NCBI GenBank assembly: GCA_026193555.1 | Contig: JAPHUU010000297.1 | Span: 1-11,412 of the forward strand | Reading direction: 5' to 3' | Origin: Rhodanobacter sp. | GTDB taxonomy: Bacteria > Pseudomonadota > Gammaproteobacteria > Xanthomonadales > Rhodanobacteraceae | DNA length: 11,412 nt | In this document: one piece after another, positions 6,022 through 11,412 of the stretch | Layout: each line of letters starts with the position of its first letter | How positions within the stretch are numbered: position 1 is the first letter of the stretch | Program-made: the position numbers and the translations under genes | Notes under the pieces: generated by a model | Database searches by the model: none | Told to the model about the DNA's origin: nothing | What the model saw: only the letters and a program-made list of their open reading frames with translations

Positions 6022-6573
6022 ATGAAGCGATTTCAAACATACATGGCGCTGGGGCTGCTGGCGGTCAGCGCAAGCGCGGCCGCGACTGACTCGTGGTCGC
6101 TCAACGCTTTCAAGTCGCGCGTGCTGCCCGTGCTGGTACAGGTCGATGCCAGTGGCAAGGTGACCAACGTGTCGCCATCGACTGAGCTGTCCCCCAGGTT
6201 CGGCCGCCTGCTGCACAGCTCGCTCGACGAAATGATCAGCAAGCCGGCCATGGTCCACGGCCGTCCGACGGCGTCCCAGTTCGTGATCAACCTGGACCTG
6301 CAGGTGACACCACGCGACGACGGCCACTACGACGCCAAGTTTGCGTATGTGTCGGCCTCACCCGTGCCGGCTGGCTCCTGGTACTGGTCGCATGAGGATG
6401 GACACCGGTTGGCGCTGATCAGCCGGGACAGCCTGGAGCATTGGCACCGTCCCCGCTTCAACAGCGGCCGCGACTTCTACCCCATGCCCAACCGCGCCTT
6501 CAACCCGCGCATGATCAGCACGCCGGCCCAGACTGCTGTGCGTGGCGCGCCGGTACGCGCGCGCGGGCACTAG
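6022..6573 (+). CDS. Secreted orphan protein with TonB C-terminal-like region
   Basis: A 183-residue protein with a clear Sec signal peptide: basic MKR, hydrophobic core to about residue 18, and an Ala-rich cleavage region near 17-22 (SASAAATD). The mature part from about 34 to 97 resembles a TonB C-terminal domain: VLPVLVQVDASGKVTNV (34-50), as in the beta-strand V-x-V-D-x-x-G-x-V core; then a helix; then KPAMVHGRPTASQFVINLDLQV (74-95), as in the PA-x-x-x-G-x-P-V-x-S strand. It lacks the proline-rich spacer and energising TM helix of real TonB. The second half (100-183) is rich in His, Arg, Trp and Pro, with HEDGHR (124-129) and HWHRPR (140-145), and ends basic and probably disordered. There are no cysteines in the mature part. 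It is a single-gene unit, bounded by a strong SD and a strong terminator. The TonB_C resemblance is my reading, not a search result. The role is unknown; periplasmic location is likely. Confidence 0.72.
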   Translation: MKRFQTYMALGLLAVSASAAATDSWSLNAFKSRVLPVLVQVDASGKVTNVSPSTELSPRFGRLLHSSLDEMISKPAMVHGRPTASQFVINLDLQVTPRDDGHYDAKFAYVSASPVPAGSWYWSHEDGHRLALISRDSLEHWHRPRFNSGRDFYPMPNRAFNPRMISTPAQTAVRGAPVRARGH

Positions 6574-6632
6574 CGCAAGGTGATCGTGACACCGCTCTTT
6601 GGATAGCCGCCGCGCGCGTTGAAAGTCATGCG

Positions 6633-6661
6633 AAAGCCCGTCCGCTCCGACGGGCTTTTTT
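6633..6661 (+). terminator. Strong intrinsic terminator after the secreted-protein gene
   Basis: AAAGCCCGTC (6633-6642) pairs perfectly with GACGGGCTTT (6649-6658) around the 6-nt loop CGCTCC, and the T-run covers 6656-6661. This is a textbook Rho-independent terminator, 60 bp after the stop at 6573. Confidence 0.92.
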
Positions 6662-6771
6662 GTGGTGGTGCCGCGGCATCCCGCACGCGCTGCTGGCACA
6701 AGGGGAACGCAGAGCGTCATTCAGCCGGGGCAAGCACATTCCTTCGGGGCGCCAAGGGGGGAGAGGGAGAA

Positions 6772-6800
6772 AGAAAACCCGCCGGATGGCGGGCTTTCTC
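6772..6800 (-). terminator. Intrinsic terminator of htpG (possibly bidirectional)
   Basis: CCCGCC (6778-6783) and GGCGGG (6788-6793) with loop GGAT form the core. AGAAA (6772-6776) pairs with TTTCT (6795-6799) across one mismatch. Read on the minus strand, the hairpin is followed by TTTTCTTT, starting about 30 bp after the htpG stop. It may also act weakly on the plus strand as a backup to the terminator at 6633. Confidence 0.85.
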
Positions 6801-6823
6801 ACATCAGCAAGGCGCGCCTTGCC

Positions 6824-8707
6824 TTACCCCAGCAACACCCGATTCATCCGCTGCACGAACGCCGCCGGGTCCGGCAACTGCGCGCCAGCGGAAATCTCGG
6901 CCTGCTCCAGCAGCAGCGTGGCCAGATCCTTCGCCTTCGCATCGTCGGTTTCCGCCTCGACCCGCTTGACCAGCGCGTGCGCCGGGTTGATCTCCAGCGT
7001 GGGCCTGGACTCGGGCATGTCCTGGCCGGCTTCACGAAGCAGGCGGGCCAGATGCGGGGCCATCTCGAAGTCGCTGAGGGCCAGGCACGACGGGGAGTCG
7101 GTGAGGCGGGCCGATACCCTCACATCACCCACGCGATCGCCGAGCAGGTCCTTGAGCTTCTTCAGCAGCGGTTCGGCTTCCTTGGTCGCCTCCTCCTGCT
7201 TCTTCTTGTCGGCCTCGTCCATGGGCAGCTCGCCCTTGGCCACGTTCTGCAGTTTCTTGCCGTCGTATTCGCTCAGGCTGCCAAGCATCCATTCATCGAT
7301 GCGGTCGAACATCAGCAACACTTCGGTGCCCTTGGCCTTGAACGCTTCCAGCTGTGGACTGCCGGCGGCGGCGGCGTAGCTGTCGGCGGTGATGTACCAG
7401 ATGGTGTCCTGGCCGACCGGCATGCGGCCGATGTAGTCGTCGAACGAAACGTTCTGTGCGTCACCCTCACCCGGGTGTGCCTGGGTTCCGGTGGAGGCGA
7501 AGCGCAGCAGCTTGGCGATGCGCTCGCGGTTGTTGGCGTCCTCGCTGATGCCTTCCTTGAGGGTGTTGCCGAACGCCTTGTAGAAGGTGGCGAATTTTTC
7601 CGGCTCGTCGCGAGCCAGCTTCTCGATCAGGTCGAGCACGCGCTTGACGCAGGCGGCCTTGATGCGGTCGAGCTGGCGATTCTTCTGCAGCAGTTCGCGG
7701 CTGACGTTGAGCGGCAGGTCGTCGGCATCGACCACGCCGCGCACGAAGCGCAGGTAGTTCGGCAGCATCTCCTCGGCGGCGTCCATCACGAACACGCGCT
7801 TGATGTACAGCTTCAGGCCCTTGCGCTCGTCGCGCCCGCCCATCATCAGGTCGAACGGCGGCTGCGACGGAAGGTACAGCAAGGTGGTGAAGCTCTGGCT
7901 GCCCTCGACGCGGTTGTGCGTCCAGGCCAGTGCGTCGTTGAAGTCGTGACCGAGCGACTTGTAGAAGCTCTGGTAGTCCTCTTCGCTGATCTCCGTCTTG
8001 GGCTTGGTCCACAGCGCCGAGGCGGCGTTGACGGTTTCCCACTCGTCGGTGGGCTTGTCGTCCTTCTCGACCGGCATGCGGATCGGGAAGGCAACGTGAT
8101 CGGAATAGCGGGTAATCAGCGAGCGCAGCTCCCAGCGCTTGAGGAATTCATCCTCGTCGGCCTTCAGATGCAGGATCACCGAGGTGCCGCGCTGGTCCAG
8201 CTCGATCTGCTCCAGCGAATACTCGCCCTTGCCGTCGCTCTCCCACTTCACGCCCTCGCCTGCCGGCGCGTCGGCGCGTCGGCTCTGCACGGTGACCTTG
8301 TCGGCGACCACGAAAGCGGAATAGAAGCCCACGCCGAACTGCCCGATCAACCGCGCGTCGGCCTTCTGCTGGCCCGACATCGCCTCCAGGAAACGGCGCG
8401 TGCCGGAGCTGGCGATGGTGCCGATGTTGGCGACCACTTCGTCACGGTTCATGCCGACGCCGTTGTCATGCACGGTGATGGTGCGCGCCTCGGGGTCCCA
8501 GCTGACGTCGATGTGCAGTTCGCTGTCGCCGGCCGACAGCTCCGGGTTGGCGATCGATTCGAAGCGAAGCTTGTCGCAGGCATCGGAGGCGTTGGAGATC
8601 AGCTCGCGCAGGAAGATCTCCTTGTGCGAGTACAGCGAGTGCGTGACCAGGTGCAGTACCTGGGCAACTTCGGCTTCGAACTTGCGGGTTTCGGCGGGTG
8701 CGTTCAT
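6824..8707 (-). CDS. htpG: Molecular chaperone HtpG (bacterial Hsp90)
   Basis: A 627-residue ATP-dependent cytosolic chaperone, full length for bacterial Hsp90 (E. coli 624). The N-terminal GHKL ATPase domain (about 1-215) shows LRELISNASDACDKL (33-47) with E35 as the catalytic glutamate and N39; DNGVGM (81-86) with the adenine-binding D81; and IGQFGVGFYSAF (121-132), which contributes to the ATP lid. The middle domain contains NLRY/NYLRFVRGVVDADDLPLNVSRE-type sequence with the gamma-phosphate-sensing arginine region. The C-terminal dimerisation domain follows. ATG 8707 (MNAPAETRKF) is chosen because it aligns with the start of E. coli HtpG; an in-frame TTG at 8740 would add 11 residues of unrelated sequence. 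GAGAG lies 10 nt upstream as a weak SD. htpX lies 99 bp upstream on the same strand. No sigma-32 promoter was found directly before htpG, so it may depend on the htpX promoter. Confidence 0.97.
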   Translation of the reverse strand: MNAPAETRKFEAEVAQVLHLVTHSLYSHKEIFLRELISNASDACDKLRFESIANPELSAGDSELHIDVSWDPEARTITVHDNGVGMNRDEVVANIGTIASSGTRRFLEAMSGQQKADARLIGQFGVGFYSAFVVADKVTVQSRRADAPAGEGVKWESDGKGEYSLEQIELDQRGTSVILHLKADEDEFLKRWELRSLITRYSDHVAFPIRMPVEKDDKPTDEWETVNAASALWTKPKTEISEEDYQSFYKSLGHDFNDALAWTHNRVEGSQSFTTLLYLPSQPPFDLMMGGRDERKGLKLYIKRVFVMDAAEEMLPNYLRFVRGVVDADDLPLNVSRELLQKNRQLDRIKAACVKRVLDLIEKLARDEPEKFATFYKAFGNTLKEGISEDANNRERIAKLLRFASTGTQAHPGEGDAQNVSFDDYIGRMPVGQDTIWYITADSYAAAAGSPQLEAFKAKGTEVLLMFDRIDEWMLGSLSEYDGKKLQNVAKGELPMDEADKKKQEEATKEAEPLLKKLKDLLGDRVGDVRVSARLTDSPSCLALSDFEMAPHLARLLREAGQDMPESRPTLEINPAHALVKRVEAETDDAKAKDLATLLLEQAEISAGAQLPDPAAFVQRMNRVLLG

Positions 8708-8768
8708 GCGTTGGCGACTCTCATCAGGCTTGAAGGACAAAGAAGAAGTGGGCAGGCAGACGACGACG

Positions 8769-8806
8769 CCCCCTCACCCGGTCCTCTCCCCGCGAGGGAA
8801 GAGGGC
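8769..8806. repeat. REP-like palindrome between htpX and htpG
   Basis: The plus strand has CCCCCTCACCCGG (8769-8781) followed by a hairpin: CCTCT-C-CCC (8783-8791) pairs with GGG-A-AGAGG (8796-8804) with one C/A mismatch and loop GCGA. This CCCTCACCC...CTCTCCC...GGGAGAGGG type of sequence recurs in intergenic spaces of many GC-rich proteobacteria, as far as I know. It directly abuts the htpX stop codon (8807-8809). On the minus-strand mRNA it would sit between the two cistrons and could protect the htpX 3' end or attenuate htpG. Confidence 0.6.
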
Positions 8807-9700
8807 TCATGATCGGGCGCCGCTCAGCAGCGTGGCGATGCGCTGCTCCAGCGGCGGGTGGCTCATGAACAGGCGGCGGAAACCGTCGGTCAGGGGGCCG
8901 GAAATGCCGAAGGCGGCGATCGTTTGCGGCAGCGTATTCTCGCCGTGATTGGCCTGCAGCCGCTGCAGAGCGGAGATCATCGCACCACGACCGGCGAATT
9001 GCGCACCTGCCGCATCGGCGCGGAACTCGCGCCAGCGCGAGAACGCGGCCACGATCATCGAGGCGAACAGGCCGAACACCAGCTGCAGCGCCATCACCAC
9101 CACGAAGTAGCCGATGCCGCCGCCGCGATTGTTGCCGCCGCCGGACAACCAGCTGTCCACCGCACGGCCGACGATGCGCGCCGCCACGATCACCAGCGTG
9201 TTGAGCACGCCCTGGATCAGGGTCAGCGTGACCATGTCGCCGTTGGCGACATGGCCGATCTCGTGACCGAGCACGGCAGTGATCTGCTCGCGATCCATCT
9301 GCTGCAGCAGGCCGCTGCTGACCGCCACCAGCGACTTGTTCCTGCTCATGCCGGTGGCAAAGGCATTCATCTCCGGCGCGTCGTAGATCGCCACCTCGGG
9401 CATGCCGATCTCGGCGTGCTGCGCATGGCGACGCACGGTATCGAGCAGCCAGCGCTCGGTCTCGTTCTGCGGTTGCTCGATCACCCGCGCACCGGTGGAG
9501 CGCTTGGCGATCCACTTGGACAATGCCAGCGAAATGAATGCGCCGCCCATGCCGAACACGGCGGCAAACGCCAGCAAGCCGCCCATGCCGCCATAGCCGC
9601 GGACCGCCGCCATTTGATCGATGCCGAACAGGTGGGCGACGATACTCAGCAGCAGCAGGACGGCAAGGTTGGTGGCGATGAACAATGCGATACGGCGCAT
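8807..9700 (-). CDS. htpX: Membrane zinc metalloprotease HtpX
   Basis: A 297-residue inner-membrane M48-family metalloprotease that degrades misfolded or damaged membrane proteins alongside FtsH. Two N-terminal TM helices are visible (about 3-24 and 40-63). The zinc site is VLGHEIGHVANGD (143-155), with ligands H146 and H150 and catalytic E147; the third ligand is E225 in WREFRADAAGA (223-233). Two further hydrophobic segments lie at about 160-178 and 195-220, either side of a glycine/asparagine-rich loop (GGGNNRGGGIGY, 187-198). The family C-terminal SHPPLEQRI is at 280-288. ATG 9700 (MRRIALF) is chosen because it aligns with the E. coli start MMRIALF and has purine-rich AGAGAGA upstream; an earlier in-frame ATG at 9730 would add 10 unlikely residues. 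All catalytic residues are intact. A sigma-32-like promoter lies upstream, and htpG follows on the same strand. Confidence 0.96.
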   Translation of the reverse strand: MRRIALFIATNLAVLLLLSIVAHLFGIDQMAAVRGYGGMGGLLAFAAVFGMGGAFISLALSKWIAKRSTGARVIEQPQNETERWLLDTVRRHAQHAEIGMPEVAIYDAPEMNAFATGMSRNKSLVAVSSGLLQQMDREQITAVLGHEIGHVANGDMVTLTLIQGVLNTLVIVAARIVGRAVDSWLSGGGNNRGGGIGYFVVVMALQLVFGLFASMIVAAFSRWREFRADAAGAQFAGRGAMISALQRLQANHGENTLPQTIAAFGISGPLTDGFRRLFMSHPPLEQRIATLLSGARS

Positions 9701-9743
9701 GGCTGTCTCTCTGTGGCAGTCATGAAGCAAATGGCGGCGTCTG

Positions 9744-9766
9744 CCGCCCCTGAATGTTCGGGGCGG
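9744..9766. repeat. Perfect dyad over the htpX promoter -10 region
   Basis: CCGCCCC (9744-9750) and GGGGCGG (9760-9766) are perfect 7-bp arms around TGAATGTTC, which itself contains GAA/TTC symmetry (9752-9754, 9757-9759). The right arm supplies the CCCC of the proposed sigma-32 -10 on the minus strand, so a protein bound here would block that promoter. It could also simply be a GC hairpin. Confidence 0.4.
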
Positions 9767-9785
9767 TGAGCGACTGTTTCAAGGG
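9756..9785 (-). promoter_or_regulatory. Putative sigma-32 (RpoH) heat-shock promoter of htpX
   Basis: On the minus strand CCCTTGAAA (9785-9777) matches the full sigma-32 -35 core CTTGAAA. After a 13-bp spacer, CCCCGAAC (9763-9756) keeps the four Cs of the -10 consensus CCCCATNT but not its AT half. Spacing is within the normal range. Transcription would start near 9750, giving a leader of about 50 nt. HtpX and HtpG are heat-shock proteins in many bacteria, which makes this reading coherent. Confidence 0.55.
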
Positions 9786-9873
9786 CGCCAGCTCCGGCAC
9801 GTCCCGCTGGCCGGGCTCGGCCGAGGAATCTGTCGCGCCAAGCCGGTCGCACAAACGCGCCGTCGACTCATCC

Positions 9874-9879
9874 TAGAAT
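9874..9879 (+). promoter_or_regulatory. Putative -10 giving a leaderless gluQ mRNA
   Basis: TAGAAT (9874-9879) matches TATAAT at five of six positions and ends 6 nt before ATG 9886, so transcription would begin at the start codon itself. There is no Shine-Dalgarno and no good -35 hexamer (best candidates match three of six). Confidence 0.45.
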
Positions 9880-9885
9880 GCCCGC

Positions 9886-10752
9886 ATGACCTATCGCGGC
9901 CGATTTGCTCCCTCCCCCACCGGACAACTGCACTTCGGCTCGCTGGTGGCGGCCGTCGGCAGCTGGCTGTGTGCCCGACATGCCGACGGGCAATGGCTGC
10001 TGCGGATGGAGGACATCGACCCGCCGCGCGAAGTGGCCGGCGCGGCGGAAGCCATCCTCGCGGCGCTGCCGGCATTTGGCCTGCTGGCCGATGCGCCGCC
10101 ACTGTTCCAGTCGCAGCGACTGGCGGCCTACGATGCCGCGTTCGAGCAGCTGCGTGCCGCCGAGCTGCTGTTTCCCTGCTGCTGCAGCCGCAGCGAACTG
10201 GCGGCCAGTGGCGGTATTCATCGCGATGGCCGGTGCGTCACCGCGAGTCATCCGGATCGGGCGCCAGCGTGGCGCCTGCGCGTGCCGGATGTCGAGGTGG
10301 CGTTCGCCGACGGGCTGCAGGGGCCGCAGCGCGAGAATCTGCGCGAGACGGTGGGTAATTTCGTGATCCGCCGCGCCGAGGGGTTCTATTCCTATCAGCT
10401 GGCCTGCGTGGTGGACGATGCGTTTCAGGGCGTCACCGAGGTCGTGCGCGGCAGCGACCTGCTCGACTCCACCGCACGCCAGATCTGGCTGCAACGCTGC
10501 CTGGACTTGCCGACGCCGACCTATCGTCACCTGCCGCTGGTGCTGGACGCCCAGGGCCAGAAGCTGTCCAAGTCGGCCCAGGCCTTTCCGCTCGATCCAG
10601 CCGATCCCGCCCCGGCGCTGCGACGGGCACTGGCCTTTTTGCAGCGGCCGCTGCCGGACAGGGTGATGGACGCGCCCGGTCTGCTGGTGCATGCGCTGGT
10701 CGATTTCGCTCCCGCGCTCTTGTCGCATTGCAGCGGTGACTCTGTCGCCTGA
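9886..10752 (+). CDS. gluQ: Glutamyl-Q tRNA(Asp) synthetase
   Basis: A 288-residue paralogue of glutamyl-tRNA synthetase that lacks the anticodon-binding domain. It activates glutamate and attaches it to queuosine at the wobble position of tRNA-Asp. Seen: the class I start FAPSPTGQLHFGSL (7-20), with the HIGH equivalent HFGS at 16-19; MEDIDPPRE (41-49), which is diagnostic for this family; a zinc site with C98 and C100 (CCC) and C117; QLACVVDDAFQGVTEVVRGSDLL (171-193); and the KMSKS equivalent KLSKS at 226-230. Length matches GluQ (about 290-300) and is far shorter than GltX (about 470). The zinc-site tyrosine of E. coli GluQ appears to be histidine here (H112), still a possible metal ligand. 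The gene is divergent from htpX, with about 185 bp between starts, and close to phaB, whose promoter lies within the last codons. The ATG is set by the family N-terminus. Confidence 0.95.
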   Translation: MTYRGRFAPSPTGQLHFGSLVAAVGSWLCARHADGQWLLRMEDIDPPREVAGAAEAILAALPAFGLLADAPPLFQSQRLAAYDAAFEQLRAAELLFPCCCSRSELAASGGIHRDGRCVTASHPDRAPAWRLRVPDVEVAFADGLQGPQRENLRETVGNFVIRRAEGFYSYQLACVVDDAFQGVTEVVRGSDLLDSTARQIWLQRCLDLPTPTYRHLPLVLDAQGQKLSKSAQAFPLDPADPAPALRRALAFLQRPLPDRVMDAPGLLVHALVDFAPALLSHCSGDSVA

Positions 10753-10764
10753 GAAGGCTATAAA
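10736..10764 (+). promoter_or_regulatory. Sigma-70 promoter of phaB inside the gluQ end
   Basis: GTGACT (10736-10741) matches TTGACA at four of six and TATAAA (10759-10764) matches TATAAT at five of six, with the optimal 17-bp spacer. Transcription would start near 10771 and give a leader of about 95 nt before phaB. It overlaps the last codons and stop of gluQ, so phaB can be expressed independently. Confidence 0.6.
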
Positions 10765-10790
10765 GAACGAACATGCTGGCTTCGTGCGAC

Positions 10791-10810
10791 GACGAGTTGA
10801 AGCAATCGTC
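10791..10810 (+). other. Stem-loop in the phaB 5' leader
   Basis: GACGAGTTG (10791-10799) pairs with CAATCGTC (10803-10810), eight base pairs with one bulged G and loop AAG. It lies in the middle of the predicted leader, 42 nt before the Shine-Dalgarno. It does not mask the ribosome site as drawn. Function, if any, is unknown. Confidence 0.35.
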
Positions 10811-10866
10811 AGCGATGATGGCCGGATGCCACACACTCACGACTTCACCTCAAGGAGATAGACAAC

Positions 10867-11412
10867 ATGACACAGCGCACGGCATTGGTTACCGGCGGCA
10901 CCGGCGGCATCGGCAGCGCGATCATTCGCTATCTGGCCAGTCAGGGCCATCGGGTCGCCACCAACTACCGTGATGCCGCCAAGGCCGAGGCGTGGCGTGA
11001 GGCGATGGCCAAGGAAGGGATCGAGGTGTGCATGGTGCCGGGCGACGTGACCGATCCGGTGGCCTGCGAGGCGATGATCCGCGCGATCGAGGAGAAGTCC
11101 GGGCCGGTGGACATCCTGATCAACAACGCGGGCATCACCCGCGACTCCACCTTCCACAAGATGAATTACCAGCAGTGGATGGATGTGATCAACACCAACT
11201 TGAACGCCTGCTTCAACGTCACCCGTCCGGTGATCGAGGGCATGCGCGCGCGCAAGTGGGGCCGCATCGTGCAGATCAGCTCGATCAACGGCCAGAAGGG
11301 CCAGTACGGCCAGGCCAATTACGCCGCCGCCAAGGCCGGCATGCATGGCTTCTCGATCTCGCTGGCGCAGGAAAACGCGAAGTTCGGCATCACCGTCAAC
11401 ACCGTTTCGCCC
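10867..11412 (+). CDS. phaB: Acetoacetyl-CoA reductase, 3' end cut by the window
   Basis: 182 residues are visible of an expected roughly 246. It is a short-chain dehydrogenase/reductase that reduces acetoacetyl-CoA to (R)-3-hydroxybutyryl-CoA with NADPH, the second step of polyhydroxybutyrate synthesis. Seen: the nucleotide-binding TGGTGGIG (9-16); NNAG (86-89); the structural N111; and the catalytic S139, Y152 and K156 (YAAAK). The segment GITRDSTFHKMNYQQW (89-104) and SSINGQKGQYGQANY (138-152) are characteristic of PhaB/PhbB rather than of the related FabG. AAGGAG at 10852-10857, 9 nt before ATG 10867, sets the start. The symbol phbB is also used. Promoter at 10736-10764. Whether phaA or phaC follows cannot be seen. 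Confidence 0.92.
   Translation, partial: MTQRTALVTGGTGGIGSAIIRYLASQGHRVATNYRDAAKAEAWREAMAKEGIEVCMVPGDVTDPVACEAMIRAIEEKSGPVDILINNAGITRDSTFHKMNYQQWMDVINTNLNACFNVTRPVIEGMRARKWGRIVQISSINGQKGQYGQANYAAAKAGMHGFSISLAQENAKFGITVNTVSP

Noticed and set aside
6662..8812. Plus-strand open frame of 716 codons opposite htpG
   Set aside because: htpG on the minus strand is unmistakable; the plus frame reads as an antisense artefact of GC-rich codons.
9816..9825. 10-bp palindrome CTCGGCCGAG between htpX and gluQ
   Set aside because: Short GC palindromes are expected by chance at this base composition, and it aligns with no promoter element.
10773..10973. Short upstream frame starting in the phaB leader and overlapping phaB
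   Set aside because: No ribosome site, runs out of frame through phaB and has antisense-like composition; the phaB start has a good Shine-Dalgarno.

Overview
The window is GC-rich (roughly two thirds G+C) chromosomal DNA. Dense genes with strong third-position G/C, and the close match of each product to a gammaproteobacterial family, suggest a Xanthomonadales bacterium, most likely the Rhodanobacter/Dyella/Luteibacter group. That placement is an inference from gene content and composition; there is no rRNA or other marker here. No plasmid, phage, CRISPR or transposase gene is visible.

Layout. 1-567 (+) is the 3' part of a PAP2-family phosphatase gene. 724-2202 (+) encodes an MdtD-like DHA2 drug efflux permease, probably from a leaderless mRNA. 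2291-3685 (+) is nhaD, a Na+/H+ antiporter. Its stop codon lies inside the left arm of a roughly 160-bp inverted-repeat element (3684-3846). 3920-5158 (+) encodes a CPA2 (Kef/NapA-type) cation:proton antiporter without an RCK domain. 5159-6021 is a gene-poor, less coding-like stretch holding one possible 67-residue gene (5299-5502, -), a cluster of alternating ATGTTG half-sites (5592-5615) and a hairpin. 6022-6573 (+) encodes a secreted orphan protein resembling the TonB C-terminal fold, with a strong Shine-Dalgarno and a strong terminator. It converges on htpG (6824-8707, -), which ends in its own terminator. htpX (8807-9700, -) lies upstream of htpG on the same strand, separated by about 100 bp that carry a REP-like hairpin. 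gluQ (9886-10752, +) is divergent from htpX and again looks leaderless. phaB (10867 to the window end, +) is acetoacetyl-CoA reductase, cut by the window edge, with a good sigma-70 promoter inside the end of gluQ.

How the genes work together. Two monovalent-cation/proton antiporters (NhaD and the CPA2 protein) sit in tandem, suggesting a small Na+/K+/pH homeostasis block, though the repeat element lies between them. htpX (inner-membrane quality-control protease) and htpG (Hsp90) form a heat-stress pair. The sigma-32-like -35 (CCCTTGAAA) upstream of htpX would plausibly drive both. gluQ (tRNA-Asp queuosine modification) and phaB (polyhydroxybutyrate synthesis) are metabolically separate neighbours.

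I did not find a convincing new multi-gene system. The most unusual items are the long inverted-repeat element after nhaD, the orphan secreted protein, the operator-like half-site cluster next to the small gene, and the regulatory signals at htpX.
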